Assembly: GCA_024643655.1 (NCBI GenBank)
Contig: JAHEMM010000016.1
Span: forward strand, 1 to 42,628
Origin: Chitinophagaceae bacterium
GTDB lineage: Bacteria > Bacteroidota > Bacteroidia > Chitinophagales > Chitinophagaceae
Direction: 5' to 3'
Length of the DNA stretch: 42,628 nucleotides
Of the stretch, positions 1 through 8,356 are shown in pieces. The notes under the pieces were generated by a model. It saw only the letters and a program-made list of their open reading frames with translations, was not told the origin of the DNA and searched no databases. Within the stretch, counting starts at the first letter, position 1. Each line of letters opens with the position of its first letter. The position numbers and the translations under genes were made by a program.

Positions 1-249
1 TCTATCTGTTTGCGATGGAATTTTCTCAAATTGTATTAAAATGAACCTTTTTTCAGTTGTGTTTGTAACAGATCGGTTAAATGCATTTATTTTTTCTGCT
101 GTAATATTTTTTTCTGGTATGACTATTCCCGATTTTAATAAAACAGAATATCGGGATTCATTATTTATTTGAGAATTAACAACCTGTGCCAGCAAAGTAA
201 AGCTCACAATAAGGCATATAGTTATCAAGGAAATTGGATTGGATCTCAT
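1..249 (-). CDS. Secreted protein, 5' part only (possible S8 peptidase prodomain)
   Basis: This frame stays open from an ATG at 249 to the left edge, so only about 83 N-terminal residues are visible. The start is a typical signal peptide: a short positive n-region (MRSNP), a hydrophobic stretch, then a likely cut after LAQVVNSQ. The rest contains RYSVLLKSG and RFILIQFEKIPS, which resemble from memory the N-terminal propeptide of secreted subtilisin-like (S8) proteins of Bacteroidota; no catalytic residue lies in the window, so that name is tentative. An in-frame ATG at 267 would add six residues. I prefer 249 because a TAAATTTA promoter-like string ends at the upstream ATG. It follows mfd on the same strand, about 85 bases downstream. 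Confidence 0.5.
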   Translation of the reverse strand, partial: MRSNPISLITICLIVSFTLLAQVVNSQINNESRYSVLLKSGIVIPEKNITAEKINAFNRSVTNTTEKRFILIQFEKIPSQTDR

Positions 250-334
250 AGCGGAATTTAAAGACATAAATTTAGCACAAAAAAGCGAAATAAGCCAATG
301 CTGTTAAGGATTTGAGAGAGATACGTAAAATATC

Positions 335-3300
335 TTATTGAGAGATTGCAGTTTGAGCAAAACAAAAATTATGCATGGATAGTAAAAAGCGGTGCATTTC
401 TTCCATGCTGTTCATATTATTAGCTATTAACATAAACAATTTGCCAGTTTGTTTAAGTCTTCCTTTATTCGTTCCAGTCTGAAGGAATTCTATAATTTTT
501 TGAAAAGTACCGGATTCAAAGTAAGGGGAATCTGCTCTGTTGATAAAGAAACAACGCTGTGTGTTTTCTTTCAATGACATTTTTTCGAAACCAAGATCAA
601 CAGCCAACTTTCTGCAACGAACTGTGATGAAAAGATCCTCAACTTGTTGTGGAATAGGACCAAACCTGTCGTGCAATTCTTGTTTCATTAATCCAAGATC
701 TTCCTCTGATTCACAATTATCTAATCTTTGATATAATGATAGACGTTCTGTAATACTCTCAACATAATTATCAGGAATTAATATTTCAAGATCAGTATCA
801 ATGGTACAATCCTGTACAAAATCATCCTGCTTCGCAATTTCTTCTTTAAATAATTCTTTGAATTCAGTCCTTTTTAGTTCTCTTATGGATTCATCCAGAA
901 TTTTTTGATACATTTCAAAACCGATCTCTGCCATAAAACCGCTTTGTTCGCCACCCAACATATTTCCAGCACCCCTTATATCCAAATCTCTCATGGCAAT
1001 CTGGAAGCCACTGCCTAATTCACTATGCTGCTCAAGCGTTTGTAATCTTTTCTTCGAATCATTTGGTAATGTACTCATTGGGGGTGCTAGTAAATAACAA
1101 AAAGCTTTTTTATTGCTACGCCCTACTCTCCCTCTTAACTGGTGCAGATCGCTTAAACCAAACTGATGAGCATTGTTAACAATGATGGTATTTACATTTG
1201 GAATATCAACGCCACTTTCGACAATATTAGTAGAAACCAATACATCATATTTTCGATCTATAAAATCAAATATCCTTTCTTCAAGATGATGACCCTCCAT
1301 TTGGCCATGCGCAAATCCGATGCTCAAATCCGGACAAAGCCCTTGAATGATTGCTGCCATTTCTGCAAGTCCAGCTATACGATTATAAATAAAGAATACC
1401 TGCCCACCCCTTTCTGTTTCAAAATAAATAGCTTCACGTATAAAATCTTCATTATACACTTGAACTTCCGTTTGAATCGGCTGACGGTTTGGCGGTGGTG
1501 TATTCATTATACTCAGGTCTCTTGCTCCCATTAAAGAGAACTGCAAAGTTCTTGGTATTGGTGTTGCAGTTAATGTTAAGCAATCAACAGCAGTGCGGAG
1601 TGTTTTAATTTTTTCTTTGTGACCAACACCAAATTTCTGTTCTTCATCCACAACCAACAGTCCAAGGTCTTTAAATTTTACATCTTTCGCTAATAATCCG
1701 TGTGTGCCAATTATAATATCTACTTTACCCTCTTCTACTTTTTTAAGTGTTTCCTTTTTTTCTTTAGCTGATTTAAATCGGTTGATATAATCAACAGACA
1801 CAGGAAAATCTTTTAGCCTTTCTTTAAAAGTCTGGTAATGCTGAAAAGCCAGAATCGTTGTAGGAACTAAAATGGCTGCCTGCTTTCCATCCAAACAAGT
1901 TTTAAATGCAGCTCTTATTGCAATTTCAGTTTTACCAAACCCCACATCCCCACAAACCAATCTATCCATCGGTGATGGAGATTCCATATCCTTTTTTACA
2001 TCTGCTGTCGCCTTACTCTGATCGGGAGTGTCTTCATAAATAAACGAAGCTTCTAACTCCGTTTGCATATAATTATCCGGCGCATGTTGAAAGCCTTCCT
2101 GTGCTTTTCTCTTTGCATAAAGTTTTATAAGATCAAACGCAATCTCTTTGACTTTAGTTTTTGTTTTCTCTTTCAGTTTATTCCATACATCACTTCCCAG
2201 TTTATTTACTTTGGGAACACTTCCGTCTTTACCTGTGTACTTTGCAATTTTATGAAGACTGTTAATATTAACATATAATATATCTGTATCCTTATACACT
2301 AAACGAACAGCCTCTTGTAATCTTCCGTTCACTTCTAATTTCTGCAACCCGCTGAAAATACCAACCCCGTGGTCCAAATGAGTTACAAAATCTCCGGGTT
2401 GTAATTCCCGCAATGTTCGAAGTGTTAATGCCTTGTTCTTATTATACGCCTGCTTAACCTTATACTTATGATAGCGTTGAAAAATTTGATGATCTGTATA
2501 GCAAACAACTTGAAGATCTTCATCAATAAACCCTTCATGAATGGAAGTTGAAATAGGGTTGAAAACAATTTCCGCTTTTAAATCATCAAAAATACTTTGC
2601 AGTCTTTCTAACTGTTTAGGATTATCTGCAAAAATATTAAGCTGAAATTTCTTTGTCTCCCAACTTTTCAGGTCTTTTATCAATAATTCAAACTGACGAT
2701 TAAACGCTGGTTGTTCTTTTGTATTGAATTCAATTTCAATAGCAGCTAAATAGGATTGAAAGCCAAACTCAACCAAATGCTTTTTATTCAATGCTGATTT
2801 TAAATCATCAGCACTAATAAAATCAGATTGGCTTACATATTTCTTTTCAACTCTATCATCCGTTTCTTCATTCCGTTTTTTAGAACCCCCTAAGGCTTTC
2901 AAATCTTCCTGAATCTGTAGAAAAGCACTCACTTCATCCTGCCCTTCATTCATTCTTTCGGCACAAAGCTGATAATCCTGCATCCAAACAATAGTATTTT
3001 CAGGTAAAAATTCAAACAAGGAAATTCTTCCTTCACTGGCAAATTGTGTGTCTACATTGGGGATTATCGTTACTTGCAAAAGTTTTCTTTCACTCAATTG
3101 TGTTTCGGGATCAACAATTCTTAATGAGTCTACATCGTTGCCAAATAATTCAACCCGATATGGCTTCTCGTTTCCGTAGGAATATATATCAAGAATACCT
3201 CCCCGAATGGCGAATTGCCCGGGTTGGTAAACAAAATCAGTTCTTTCAAAACCATAATCAGATAACTTCAATAATAATTGCTCAACATCTATTTTATCAC

Positions 3301-3754
3301 CGGTTTTGATAAGAATTATATTAGAAGAAAGTGTTTCGGGCAATACTACTTTTTCAAAAACAGCTTCCGGATAAGTAACAACCACTTTTTTATTACCTCC
3401 TGTTGTGATTTTTATCAATGCCTCAGTCCTGAGCATCACATGAGAAGAATTTAATAACTGATAATTCTTTCTATTCTTAAAAGAAGAAGGAAAATAAAAA
3501 AGATCTAAAGCACCTGTAAGATTCTCCAGTGTATTATGAAAATAAGCAGCTTCTTCGGCATCATTTAAAATAATCAAATGATTAAGCTGAGAACAAGCAG
3601 AATGTCCAAGTGCTGCAGCTACAACAAATTGAGATGAGCTACCTTGTAAATTTTTTAAACAAATTTTTTGAGGCGGGGATATAGAAAGCCTGTCCGCCAA
3701 TTGAAAAAGACGGGGGTTATTTTTATACTGTTCGAGCAAATCCTTTGCACCCAT
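335..3754 (-). CDS. mfd: Transcription-repair coupling factor Mfd
   Basis: A 1139-residue protein, close to the roughly 1150 usual for Mfd, an ATP-driven translocase that pushes stalled RNA polymerase off DNA and recruits UvrA. Domains appear in the expected order: an N-terminal UvrB-like region (MGAKDLLEQYK onward), a CarD-like RNA-polymerase-interaction domain near residue 450 (GDFVTHLDHGVGIFSG), a RecG-like helicase core with Walker A GDVGFGKTE near 600 and a DEEQ box (VVDEEQKFGV) near 700, the second helicase lobe (STNIVESGVDIP, QLRGRVGRS), and a C-terminal TRCF domain. The start is supported by a -7-like TATATTTG only eight bases upstream (3763-3770 on the minus strand). It is divergent from the flavoprotein gene at 3849. 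No frameshift or missing motif is visible. Confidence 0.97.
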   Translation of the reverse strand: MGAKDLLEQYKNNPRLFQLADRLSISPPQKICLKNLQGSSSQFVVAAALGHSACSQLNHLIILNDAEEAAYFHNTLENLTGALDLFYFPSSFKNRKNYQLLNSSHVMLRTEALIKITTGGNKKVVVTYPEAVFEKVVLPETLSSNIILIKTGDKIDVEQLLLKLSDYGFERTDFVYQPGQFAIRGGILDIYSYGNEKPYRVELFGNDVDSLRIVDPETQLSERKLLQVTIIPNVDTQFASEGRISLFEFLPENTIVWMQDYQLCAERMNEGQDEVSAFLQIQEDLKALGGSKKRNEETDDRVEKKYVSQSDFISADDLKSALNKKHLVEFGFQSYLAAIEIEFNTKEQPAFNRQFELLIKDLKSWETKKFQLNIFADNPKQLERLQSIFDDLKAEIVFNPISTSIHEGFIDEDLQVVCYTDHQIFQRYHKYKVKQAYNKNKALTLRTLRELQPGDFVTHLDHGVGIFSGLQKLEVNGRLQEAVRLVYKDTDILYVNINSLHKIAKYTGKDGSVPKVNKLGSDVWNKLKEKTKTKVKEIAFDLIKLYAKRKAQEGFQHAPDNYMQTELEASFIYEDTPDQSKATADVKKDMESPSPMDRLVCGDVGFGKTEIAIRAAFKTCLDGKQAAILVPTTILAFQHYQTFKERLKDFPVSVDYINRFKSAKEKKETLKKVEEGKVDIIIGTHGLLAKDVKFKDLGLLVVDEEQKFGVGHKEKIKTLRTAVDCLTLTATPIPRTLQFSLMGARDLSIMNTPPPNRQPIQTEVQVYNEDFIREAIYFETERGGQVFFIYNRIAGLAEMAAIIQGLCPDLSIGFAHGQMEGHHLEERIFDFIDRKYDVLVSTNIVESGVDIPNVNTIIVNNAHQFGLSDLHQLRGRVGRSNKKAFCYLLAPPMSTLPNDSKKRLQTLEQHSELGSGFQIAMRDLDIRGAGNMLGGEQSGFMAEIGFEMYQKILDESIRELKRTEFKELFKEEIAKQDDFVQDCTIDTDLEILIPDNYVESITERLSLYQRLDNCESEEDLGLMKQELHDRFGPIPQQVEDLFITVRCRKLAVDLGFEKMSLKENTQRCFFINRADSPYFESGTFQKIIEFLQTGTNKGRLKQTGKLFMLIANNMNSMEEMHRFLLSMHNFCFAQTAISQ

Positions 3755-3762
3755 GAGAGGCG

Positions 3763-3770
3763 CAAATATA
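3763..3770 (-). promoter_or_regulatory. Candidate -7 element of mfd
   Basis: On the minus strand this reads TATATTTG, a perfect match to the Bacteroidota consensus TAnnTTTG. It ends eight bases before the mfd ATG, so the mRNA leader would be only a few bases long. No good TTG -33 box is seen at the usual distance, so confidence is moderate. Confidence 0.45.
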
Positions 3771-3848
3771 ATTCATCCTATACATATACTTTTATAAAAT
3801 TCAGTTTTAAACAACATTTGGTTTTATCTTTAGCAAAATCAACAAAGC

Positions 3849-4568
3849 ATGGCCCTTCAACCCTGGCGAACAGGAAAAGTAATACGGATTGCTGACCATA
3901 CACATAATACAAAACAGTATTGGATAGAGATACCAGAACTTAGTTCTTTTGAATTTAAGCCAGGGCAATTTGTAACCCTTGACCTCCCAATTCATGAAAA
4001 GCAAAATAAACGTTGGAGGAGCTATTCTATCGCATCCTGGCCAGATGGCTCTAATGTATTTGAATTACTAATAGTACTTGCGGAACATGGACTAGGTACA
4101 CACTATATATTTGAAAATATAAAAGTAGGAAGTGAAATAACGCTACGTGGAGCCCAGGGTGTTTTTGTGTTGCCAGAAAAGATAGAGAAAGATTTATTTC
4201 TGATTTGTACCGGAACCGGAATAGCTCCTTTCAGAAGCATGATCAATTTTATACAACTTCAAAATATCCCATTCAAAAAAATTCACCTGATTTTTGGTTG
4301 TCGTAAAAAAGAAGATTTGCTTTATCATGAGGAATTAAAAGAATTGGATAAAAAATTACCTGGTTTCCATTATCATCCCACTTTATCCAGAGAAAAATGG
4401 GAAGGCCATCAAGGATACGTCCATCCAATTTATGAAGAATTGTGCAAAGATAAACCAGAAGCTCAATTTTTTATATGTGGTTGGAGAATGATGATAGATG
4501 AAGCTAAAAAGAGAATTGTGGAAATGGGATATGATAAAAAAGCTATTCATCAGGAATTATATGGATAA
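3849..4568 (+). CDS. Ferredoxin-NADP reductase family flavoprotein
   Basis: A 239-residue soluble oxidoreductase of the FNR superfamily. The FAD-binding beta-barrel carries PGQFVTLDLP near residue 38 and the flavin motif RSYS at 57-60. The nucleotide-binding domain has GTGIAPFRS at 122-130 and a CGW at 210-212, and the protein ends in ELYG, as FNR proteins often end. It has no cysteine cluster for a [2Fe-2S] centre, so it is not a PyrK/NfnA-type subunit. It lies 95 bases upstream of nuoA on the same strand, though nuoA appears to have its own promoter. By family it should move electrons between NAD(P)H and ferredoxin or flavodoxin; direction and partner are unknown. Beside a complex I that lacks its NADH module this is suggestive, but the link is inference. 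Confidence 0.88.
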   Translation: MALQPWRTGKVIRIADHTHNTKQYWIEIPELSSFEFKPGQFVTLDLPIHEKQNKRWRSYSIASWPDGSNVFELLIVLAEHGLGTHYIFENIKVGSEITLRGAQGVFVLPEKIEKDLFLICTGTGIAPFRSMINFIQLQNIPFKKIHLIFGCRKKEDLLYHEELKELDKKLPGFHYHPTLSREKWEGHQGYVHPIYEELCKDKPEAQFFICGWRMMIDEAKKRIVEMGYDKKAIHQELYG

Positions 4569-4601
4569 GTATTTTATTACTGAAATAATTCACCTCAACT
4601 G

Positions 4602-4615
4602 TTGACAACTGTCAT
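4602..4615. promoter_or_regulatory. FNR/CRP-like dyad upstream of nuoA
   Basis: The sequence TTGACAACTGTCAT is a dyad, TGAC-N4-GTCA, close to the FNR-type box TTGAT-N4-ATCAA. Its centre (4608.5) is about 42 bases upstream of the start point implied by the nuoA promoter call, the distance used by class II activators of this family. Both the site and the start point are predictions. Confidence 0.4.
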
Positions 4616-4617
4616 GC

Positions 4618-4646
4618 TTGCTTTTAATACATAGTTACTATATTCG
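4618..4646 (+). promoter_or_regulatory. Candidate promoter of the nuo operon
   Basis: A TTG at 4618-4620 and TATATTCG at 4639-4646 are separated by 18 bases and match the Bacteroidota sigma pattern (TTG at -33, TAnnTTTG at -7) at all but one position of the -7 box. The implied start point is near 4651, about 13 bases before the nuoA ATG. Confidence 0.5.
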
Positions 4647-4663
4647 TAAAAATCAATCTGCGT

Positions 4664-5014
4664 ATGGGAGCATCCTCGCTAATTGTACTAATTATTGCCG
4701 CCATTGCTTTCTCTGGCATTGCTATTCTAGTCTCTAAATTTGTTTTAAAGCCAGGCACCAACAAACAAAAAGGCGAACCATATGAATGTGGAATTCCTAC
4801 TCAGGGAAAAACTTGGACGCAGCTGAATGTAGGTTACTACCTTTTTGCACTAATATTTTTGATCTTTGACGTTGAACTTGTATTTCTGTTTCCTTGGGCG
4901 GTTGTAGCAAAAGGAATGGGATGGATAGCCATGATAGAAATAGTTATCTTCTTTTTTATTTTATTTATGGGATTTTTATACGCACATAAAAAAGGAGCGT
5001 TGAAATGGATGTAA
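4664..5014 (+). CDS. nuoA: NADH-quinone oxidoreductase subunit A
   Basis: A 116-residue inner-membrane protein with three predicted helices, the normal size and shape for NuoA, which forms part of the quinone-site region of complex I. Family signatures are KGEPYECGIPT after helix 1, the TQLNVGYYLFALIFLIFDVE stretch with its acidic pair in helix 2, and LFPWAV at its end. It is the first gene of the nuo operon and has its own promoter candidate at 4618-4646. The TAA stop is immediately followed by a GC-rich palindromic repeat that fills part of the gap to nuoB. Confidence 0.97.
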   Translation: MGASSLIVLIIAAIAFSGIAILVSKFVLKPGTNKQKGEPYECGIPTQGKTWTQLNVGYYLFALIFLIFDVELVFLFPWAVVAKGMGWIAMIEIVIFFFILFMGFLYAHKKGALKWM

Positions 5015-5062
5015 GGCCTCCCCAAACCCCTCACAAGGTGGGGCTTTGCTTTGCACAAGGCC
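5015..5062. repeat. GC-rich palindromic repeat between nuoA and nuoB
   Basis: This block starts and ends with AGGCC/GGCC and contains CCTCCCCAAACCCCTC followed by AAGGTGGGGCTTTG, so the C-rich and G-rich parts can pair. It is strikingly GC-rich against AT-rich surroundings and resembles the element inside the start of nuoB (5141-5178). It lies inside the operon and has no T-run after it, so I call it a repeat and not a terminator. Confidence 0.55.
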
Positions 5063-5100
5063 AGCTTATTTAAATTGTAATACTGATATTAAAATTTCGA

Positions 5101-5679
5101 ATGCAGGAAGAAAATAAAATACCAAATGACTCTTCGGAAGCCTCCCCCTTAAGGGGAGGTTTGGAGGGGGCTTTTCCCGGCGAAATTAAAGAGCTTCCCG
5201 GCGGAGGAATTGTATTGAGTAAACTCGATGATATTATTAATTGGGCAAGATCAAACTCTTTATGGCCTTTAACTTTTGCAACTAGTTGTTGTGGCATTGA
5301 AATGATGTCTACAGCAGGCGCCAAATATGATTTTTCGAGATTTGGATTTGAAGTAGCAAGAGCAACACCAAGACAAGCAGATGTTATTATCATTGCCGGT
5401 ACTATCGTTAACAAAATGGCGCCAGTTTTAAAAAGATTATACGATCAGATGGCTGAGCCAAAATATGTAATTGCCATGGGAGCTTGTGCCATAAGTGGCG
5501 GCCCCTTTTTCTATAATACTTATTCTGTAGTTAAAGGAGCTGACCATGTGATACCGGTAGATGTGTATGTAGCAGGTTGCCCGCCAAGACCAGAAGCATT
5601 ATTACATTCATTGATCACATTGCAACAGAAAATAAAAAGTGGAATGACAAGAGAACAAATTAAAGCACCACAACCTTAA
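5101..5679 (+). CDS. nuoB: NADH-quinone oxidoreductase subunit B
   Basis: A 192-residue peripheral subunit that holds the terminal [4Fe-4S] cluster N2, which passes electrons to quinone. All four ligand positions are present: the adjacent pair C63-C64 ([10 protein letters not shown]), C129 (GACAISGG) and C160 (AGCPPRPE). The core begins near residue 36. Residues about 14-26 ([13 protein letters not shown]) are encoded by a GC-rich palindromic repeat, so the N-terminal tail looks like an insertion that stayed in frame. The ATG at 5101 is the only ATG before the conserved core; a TTG near 5214 is the only late alternative I noted. It follows nuoA by 86 bases and precedes nuoC by 18. Confidence 0.96.
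   Translation: MQEENKIPNDSSEASPLRGGLEGAFPGEIKELPGGGIVLSKLDDIINWARSNSLWPLTFATSCCGIEMMSTAGAKYDFSRFGFEVARATPRQADVIIIAGTIVNKMAPVLKRLYDQMAEPKYVIAMGACAISGGPFFYNTYSVVKGADHVIPVDVYVAGCPPRPEALLHSLITLQQKIKSGMTREQIKAPQP
5141..5178. repeat. Palindromic repeat inside the nuoB 5' end
   Basis: CCTCCCCCTTAAGGGGAGG (5141-5159) is an almost perfect palindrome around TTAA, followed by TTTGGAGGGGGCTTTTCCC. The same C-rich/G-rich style recurs at 5015-5062 and 9757-9784. It falls within the nuoB reading frame before the conserved domain. Confidence 0.65.
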
Positions 5680-5697
5680 TTCTGTGTTGAATTAATT

Positions 5698-6156
5698 ATG
5701 ACAAACGAAGAACTTAAAATAAAGCTTGCTGAAATCCTGCCTTCTGCAATTATTGAAGACGGTAATGAATGGATCGAAATAGCCATTGAACCAGGTGAAT
5801 GGTTACAGTCTGCCAAACAACTTCGTAAAAAAGAGGCTTTGCAATTCAATTTTCTATTTTGTCTCACTTGTATCGACTGGAAAACACATCTGACAATGGT
5901 ATACCATCTTCGGTCAACAATTTTTCATTACAACATTGTTGTAAAAGCTAAATTAGACAGAGATAAACCCGAAATAGAATCTGTATCGAATATTTGGAGA
6001 ACAGCAGAGTTTCACGAAAGAGAAGTATTTGAAATGTTTGGAGTAAACTTCCTTAACCATCCAGACCTGAGACTGCTGATTTTACCAGATGGTTGGGAAG
6101 GGAAAAACCCATTGAGAAAAGATTTTGAAGACCCTATAAATATGATAAGACTATAA
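5698..6156 (+). CDS. nuoC: NADH-quinone oxidoreductase subunit C
   Basis: A 152-residue hydrophilic subunit of the connecting arm of complex I (30-kDa family). The family signature is complete: the acidic-aromatic segment EFHEREVFEMFGV, then HPDLRLLILPD, GWEGKNPLRKDF and a short C-terminal tail. NuoC is a separate gene here, not fused to NuoD as in Escherichia coli. Its stop codon is one base before the nuoD start, which suggests translational coupling. Length is at the short end for the family, but no motif is missing. Confidence 0.95.
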   Translation: MTNEELKIKLAEILPSAIIEDGNEWIEIAIEPGEWLQSAKQLRKKEALQFNFLFCLTCIDWKTHLTMVYHLRSTIFHYNIVVKAKLDRDKPEIESVSNIWRTAEFHEREVFEMFGVNFLNHPDLRLLILPDGWEGKNPLRKDFEDPINMIRL

Positions 6157-6157
6157 C

Positions 6158-7273
6158 ATGTTTGAAGAAGTAGGCACAACACCTGAAGGTGACATGATCA
6201 TTAATGTAGGACCACAACATCCTGCCACACATGGCGTGCTGCATCTTGTTATTACATTGAATGGAGAAACGATCAAGAAAGTAGAACCACATCTTGGTTA
6301 TATACATCGTTCGATTGAAAAAATGTGTGAAAGCCTTTCTTATCGACAGTTCATTTATGTTACTAGTCGGATGGATTATTTATCTGCTCATATGAATAAT
6401 CATGCCTGTGCCATGTGTGTTGAAAAAGGATTGCAAGTAGAAATTCCACCCAGGGCACAAGTGATCAGAGTATTGATGAGTGAATTGACACGAATCGCTT
6501 CACATGAATTATGGTGGGGAGCCATGGCGATGGACCTCGGTGCTTTCACTCCTTTTTTCCATGCTTTTCGGGAAAGAGAAAGTATCAATGATATTATGGA
6601 AGAAACTTGTGGAGCCAGACTAACGATGAACTATATGGTACCCGGAGGTGTGATGCATGATCTTCATCCAAATTTTCAGCAACGAGTGAAGGCATTCATG
6701 AAATTGTATAAAAAGAAAATCCATGAATATGATGAAATGGTAACCGGCAATATCATTTTTCAGAACAGAATGAAAAACGTGGGAGTACTTTCTGCTAATG
6801 ATGCTATCTCATACGGATGCACCGGACCGACAGCAAGAGGTAGTGGCGTAAGTTCAGATATCCGCAAATTGTATCCATACGAAATATATAATACATTGGA
6901 ATTTGATGAAGTATTGGAAACAGGTGGTGATTCATTTGCCCGATATATGGTTCGTATTAGAGAAATGCAGCAATCCATTCGCATTATTGAGCAGTTGATT
7001 GATAACATACCGGAAGGTGACTTTCAAACTAAAACAAAAGCGGTATTGAAATTACCAAAAGGAGAGTTTTATTCGAGAGTAGAAACAGCAAGGGGGGAAC
7101 TCGGTGTTTATATTGTAAGTGAAGGGGGAACAACACCGTACCGTATTAAATTCCGGTCACCAGGGTTTTCAAACCTTTCTGTTTTAAATCATATTTCAAA
7201 GGGAAGTAAATTAGGAGATCTGGTAGCAATGATGGGAACATTGGATTTAGTAATACCTGATATTGACAGATAA
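6158..7273 (+). CDS. nuoD: NADH-quinone oxidoreductase subunit D
   Basis: A 371-residue subunit (49-kDa family) that forms the quinone pocket together with NuoB and NuoH. The N-terminal quinone-site motif GPQHPATHGVL is intact, followed by HLGYIHRSIEKMCE and the RMDYLSAHMNNHA segment. GCTGPTARGSGV and YRIKFRSPGFSNL later in the chain are typical. It is somewhat shorter than many NuoD proteins of about 400 residues, and it ends IPDIDR where GExDR is common. The important context is downstream: nuoH starts two bases after this stop, so nuoE, nuoF and nuoG, which often lie here, are absent. Confidence 0.96.
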   Translation: MFEEVGTTPEGDMIINVGPQHPATHGVLHLVITLNGETIKKVEPHLGYIHRSIEKMCESLSYRQFIYVTSRMDYLSAHMNNHACAMCVEKGLQVEIPPRAQVIRVLMSELTRIASHELWWGAMAMDLGAFTPFFHAFRERESINDIMEETCGARLTMNYMVPGGVMHDLHPNFQQRVKAFMKLYKKKIHEYDEMVTGNIIFQNRMKNVGVLSANDAISYGCTGPTARGSGVSSDIRKLYPYEIYNTLEFDEVLETGGDSFARYMVRIREMQQSIRIIEQLIDNIPEGDFQTKTKAVLKLPKGEFYSRVETARGELGVYIVSEGGTTPYRIKFRSPGFSNLSVLNHISKGSKLGDLVAMMGTLDLVIPDIDR

Positions 7274-7275
7274 TT

Positions 7276-8352
7276 ATGTGGAGCTTTTCTAACATAGCGA
7301 ACAATATTCATGCATGGTTGGGCAATAATTTCAATCCAACAATGACATTGGTCATAGAAATGGTTCTTGCCGGAGTTGCCGTGATAGGATTATTTGCGGG
7401 ATTAGGATTGGTACTCGTAATTATGGAACGAAAAGTATCGGCCTGGATGCAGATACGGCTTGGCCCTAATCGTGTAGGACCGAAGGGGATGCTTCAATCA
7501 TTGGCAGATACAATCAAGCTGATTGTAAAAGAAGGATTAACTCCTGATGGCGCTGATAAATTTTTATTCAACCTAGCACCTTTCATTGCGATGATAGTTG
7601 CCATGTTATTAATGGCGCCGATTGCTTTTGCAAAGGATTTTCAGCTGTGGGATTTGAATATCGGCGTGTTGTTTGTATCAGCAGTTTCATCTATCATGGT
7701 CATTAGTATATTGATGGCTGGCTGGGCAAGTAATAATAAATATTCGTTAATGGGGGCAATGCGAAGCGGCGCACAGATAGTAAGCTATGAACTATCAGCT
7801 GGTTTATCAATATTGACTATCGTTGTATTGTCGGGCAGCCTGAGTGTTTCTGATATAATTTATTCGCAAGCCGATGGCTGGTGGATATTTAAAGGACATA
7901 TTCCGGTACTGATCGCTTTTGTAACATTCATTATTGCAGTGACGGCAGAAACAAACAGAGCTCCATTTGATCTGGCCGAAGCAGAATCGGAACTAACGGC
8001 AGGTTTTCATACCGAGTATTCAGGAATGAAATTCGCTTTGTTCTTCCTGGCGGAATATGTAAACGTATTTATCGTTTGTGCGATTGGCGCTACATTATTC
8101 CTTGGTGGGTGGATGCCTTTTCATATCGGCAGCTGGGAAGGATTTAATCAAGTGATGGATTATATACCTTCCAGTATCTGGTTCTTTGGCAAAACATTTT
8201 TCCTGATATTCGTTATCATGTGGTTTCGTTGGACATTTCCGAGATTGCGAATTGATCAGTTGCTGAATTTAGAATGGAAGTATTTATTACCGATCAGTAT
8301 GATCAATTTATTGATAGTAACAGCCATGGCAATTTTAAAATGGCATTTTTAA
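7276..8352 (+). CDS. nuoH: NADH-quinone oxidoreductase subunit H
   Basis: A 358-residue membrane protein with about eight helices. It anchors the peripheral arm and lines the quinone tunnel and the first part of the proton path. Signatures are the loop ERKVSAWMQIRLGPNRVGP with GMLQSLADTIKL near residues 50-80, and the acidic loop AETNRAPFDLAEAESELT near 220 that is nearly invariant in the family, followed by HTEYSGMKFALFFLAEY. The helix-7 to helix-8 segment with FRWTFPRLRIDQLL is present. It begins two bases after nuoD and ends four bases before nuoI, so it sits firmly inside the operon. Confidence 0.97.
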   Translation: MWSFSNIANNIHAWLGNNFNPTMTLVIEMVLAGVAVIGLFAGLGLVLVIMERKVSAWMQIRLGPNRVGPKGMLQSLADTIKLIVKEGLTPDGADKFLFNLAPFIAMIVAMLLMAPIAFAKDFQLWDLNIGVLFVSAVSSIMVISILMAGWASNNKYSLMGAMRSGAQIVSYELSAGLSILTIVVLSGSLSVSDIIYSQADGWWIFKGHIPVLIAFVTFIIAVTAETNRAPFDLAEAESELTAGFHTEYSGMKFALFFLAEYVNVFIVCAIGATLFLGGWMPFHIGSWEGFNQVMDYIPSSIWFFGKTFFLIFVIMWFRWTFPRLRIDQLLNLEWKYLLPISMINLLIVTAMAILKWHF

Positions 8353-8356
8353 AAGC

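Noticed and set aside
3849-4568. The flavoprotein as an NfnA/PyrK partner of the GltD-like protein.
   Set aside because: It lacks the C-terminal cysteines that bind the [2Fe-2S] cluster in those subunits, and it is encoded about 20 kb away from the GltD-like gene.
5015-5062. The hairpin after nuoA as a transcription terminator.
   Set aside because: No T-run follows and the operon continues with nuoB; the sequence matches repeat blocks elsewhere in the operon.
5070-5414. A 114-codon minus-strand reading frame opposite nuoB.
   Set aside because: It is the antisense shadow of a conserved gene and includes the repeat; it has no recognisable domain.
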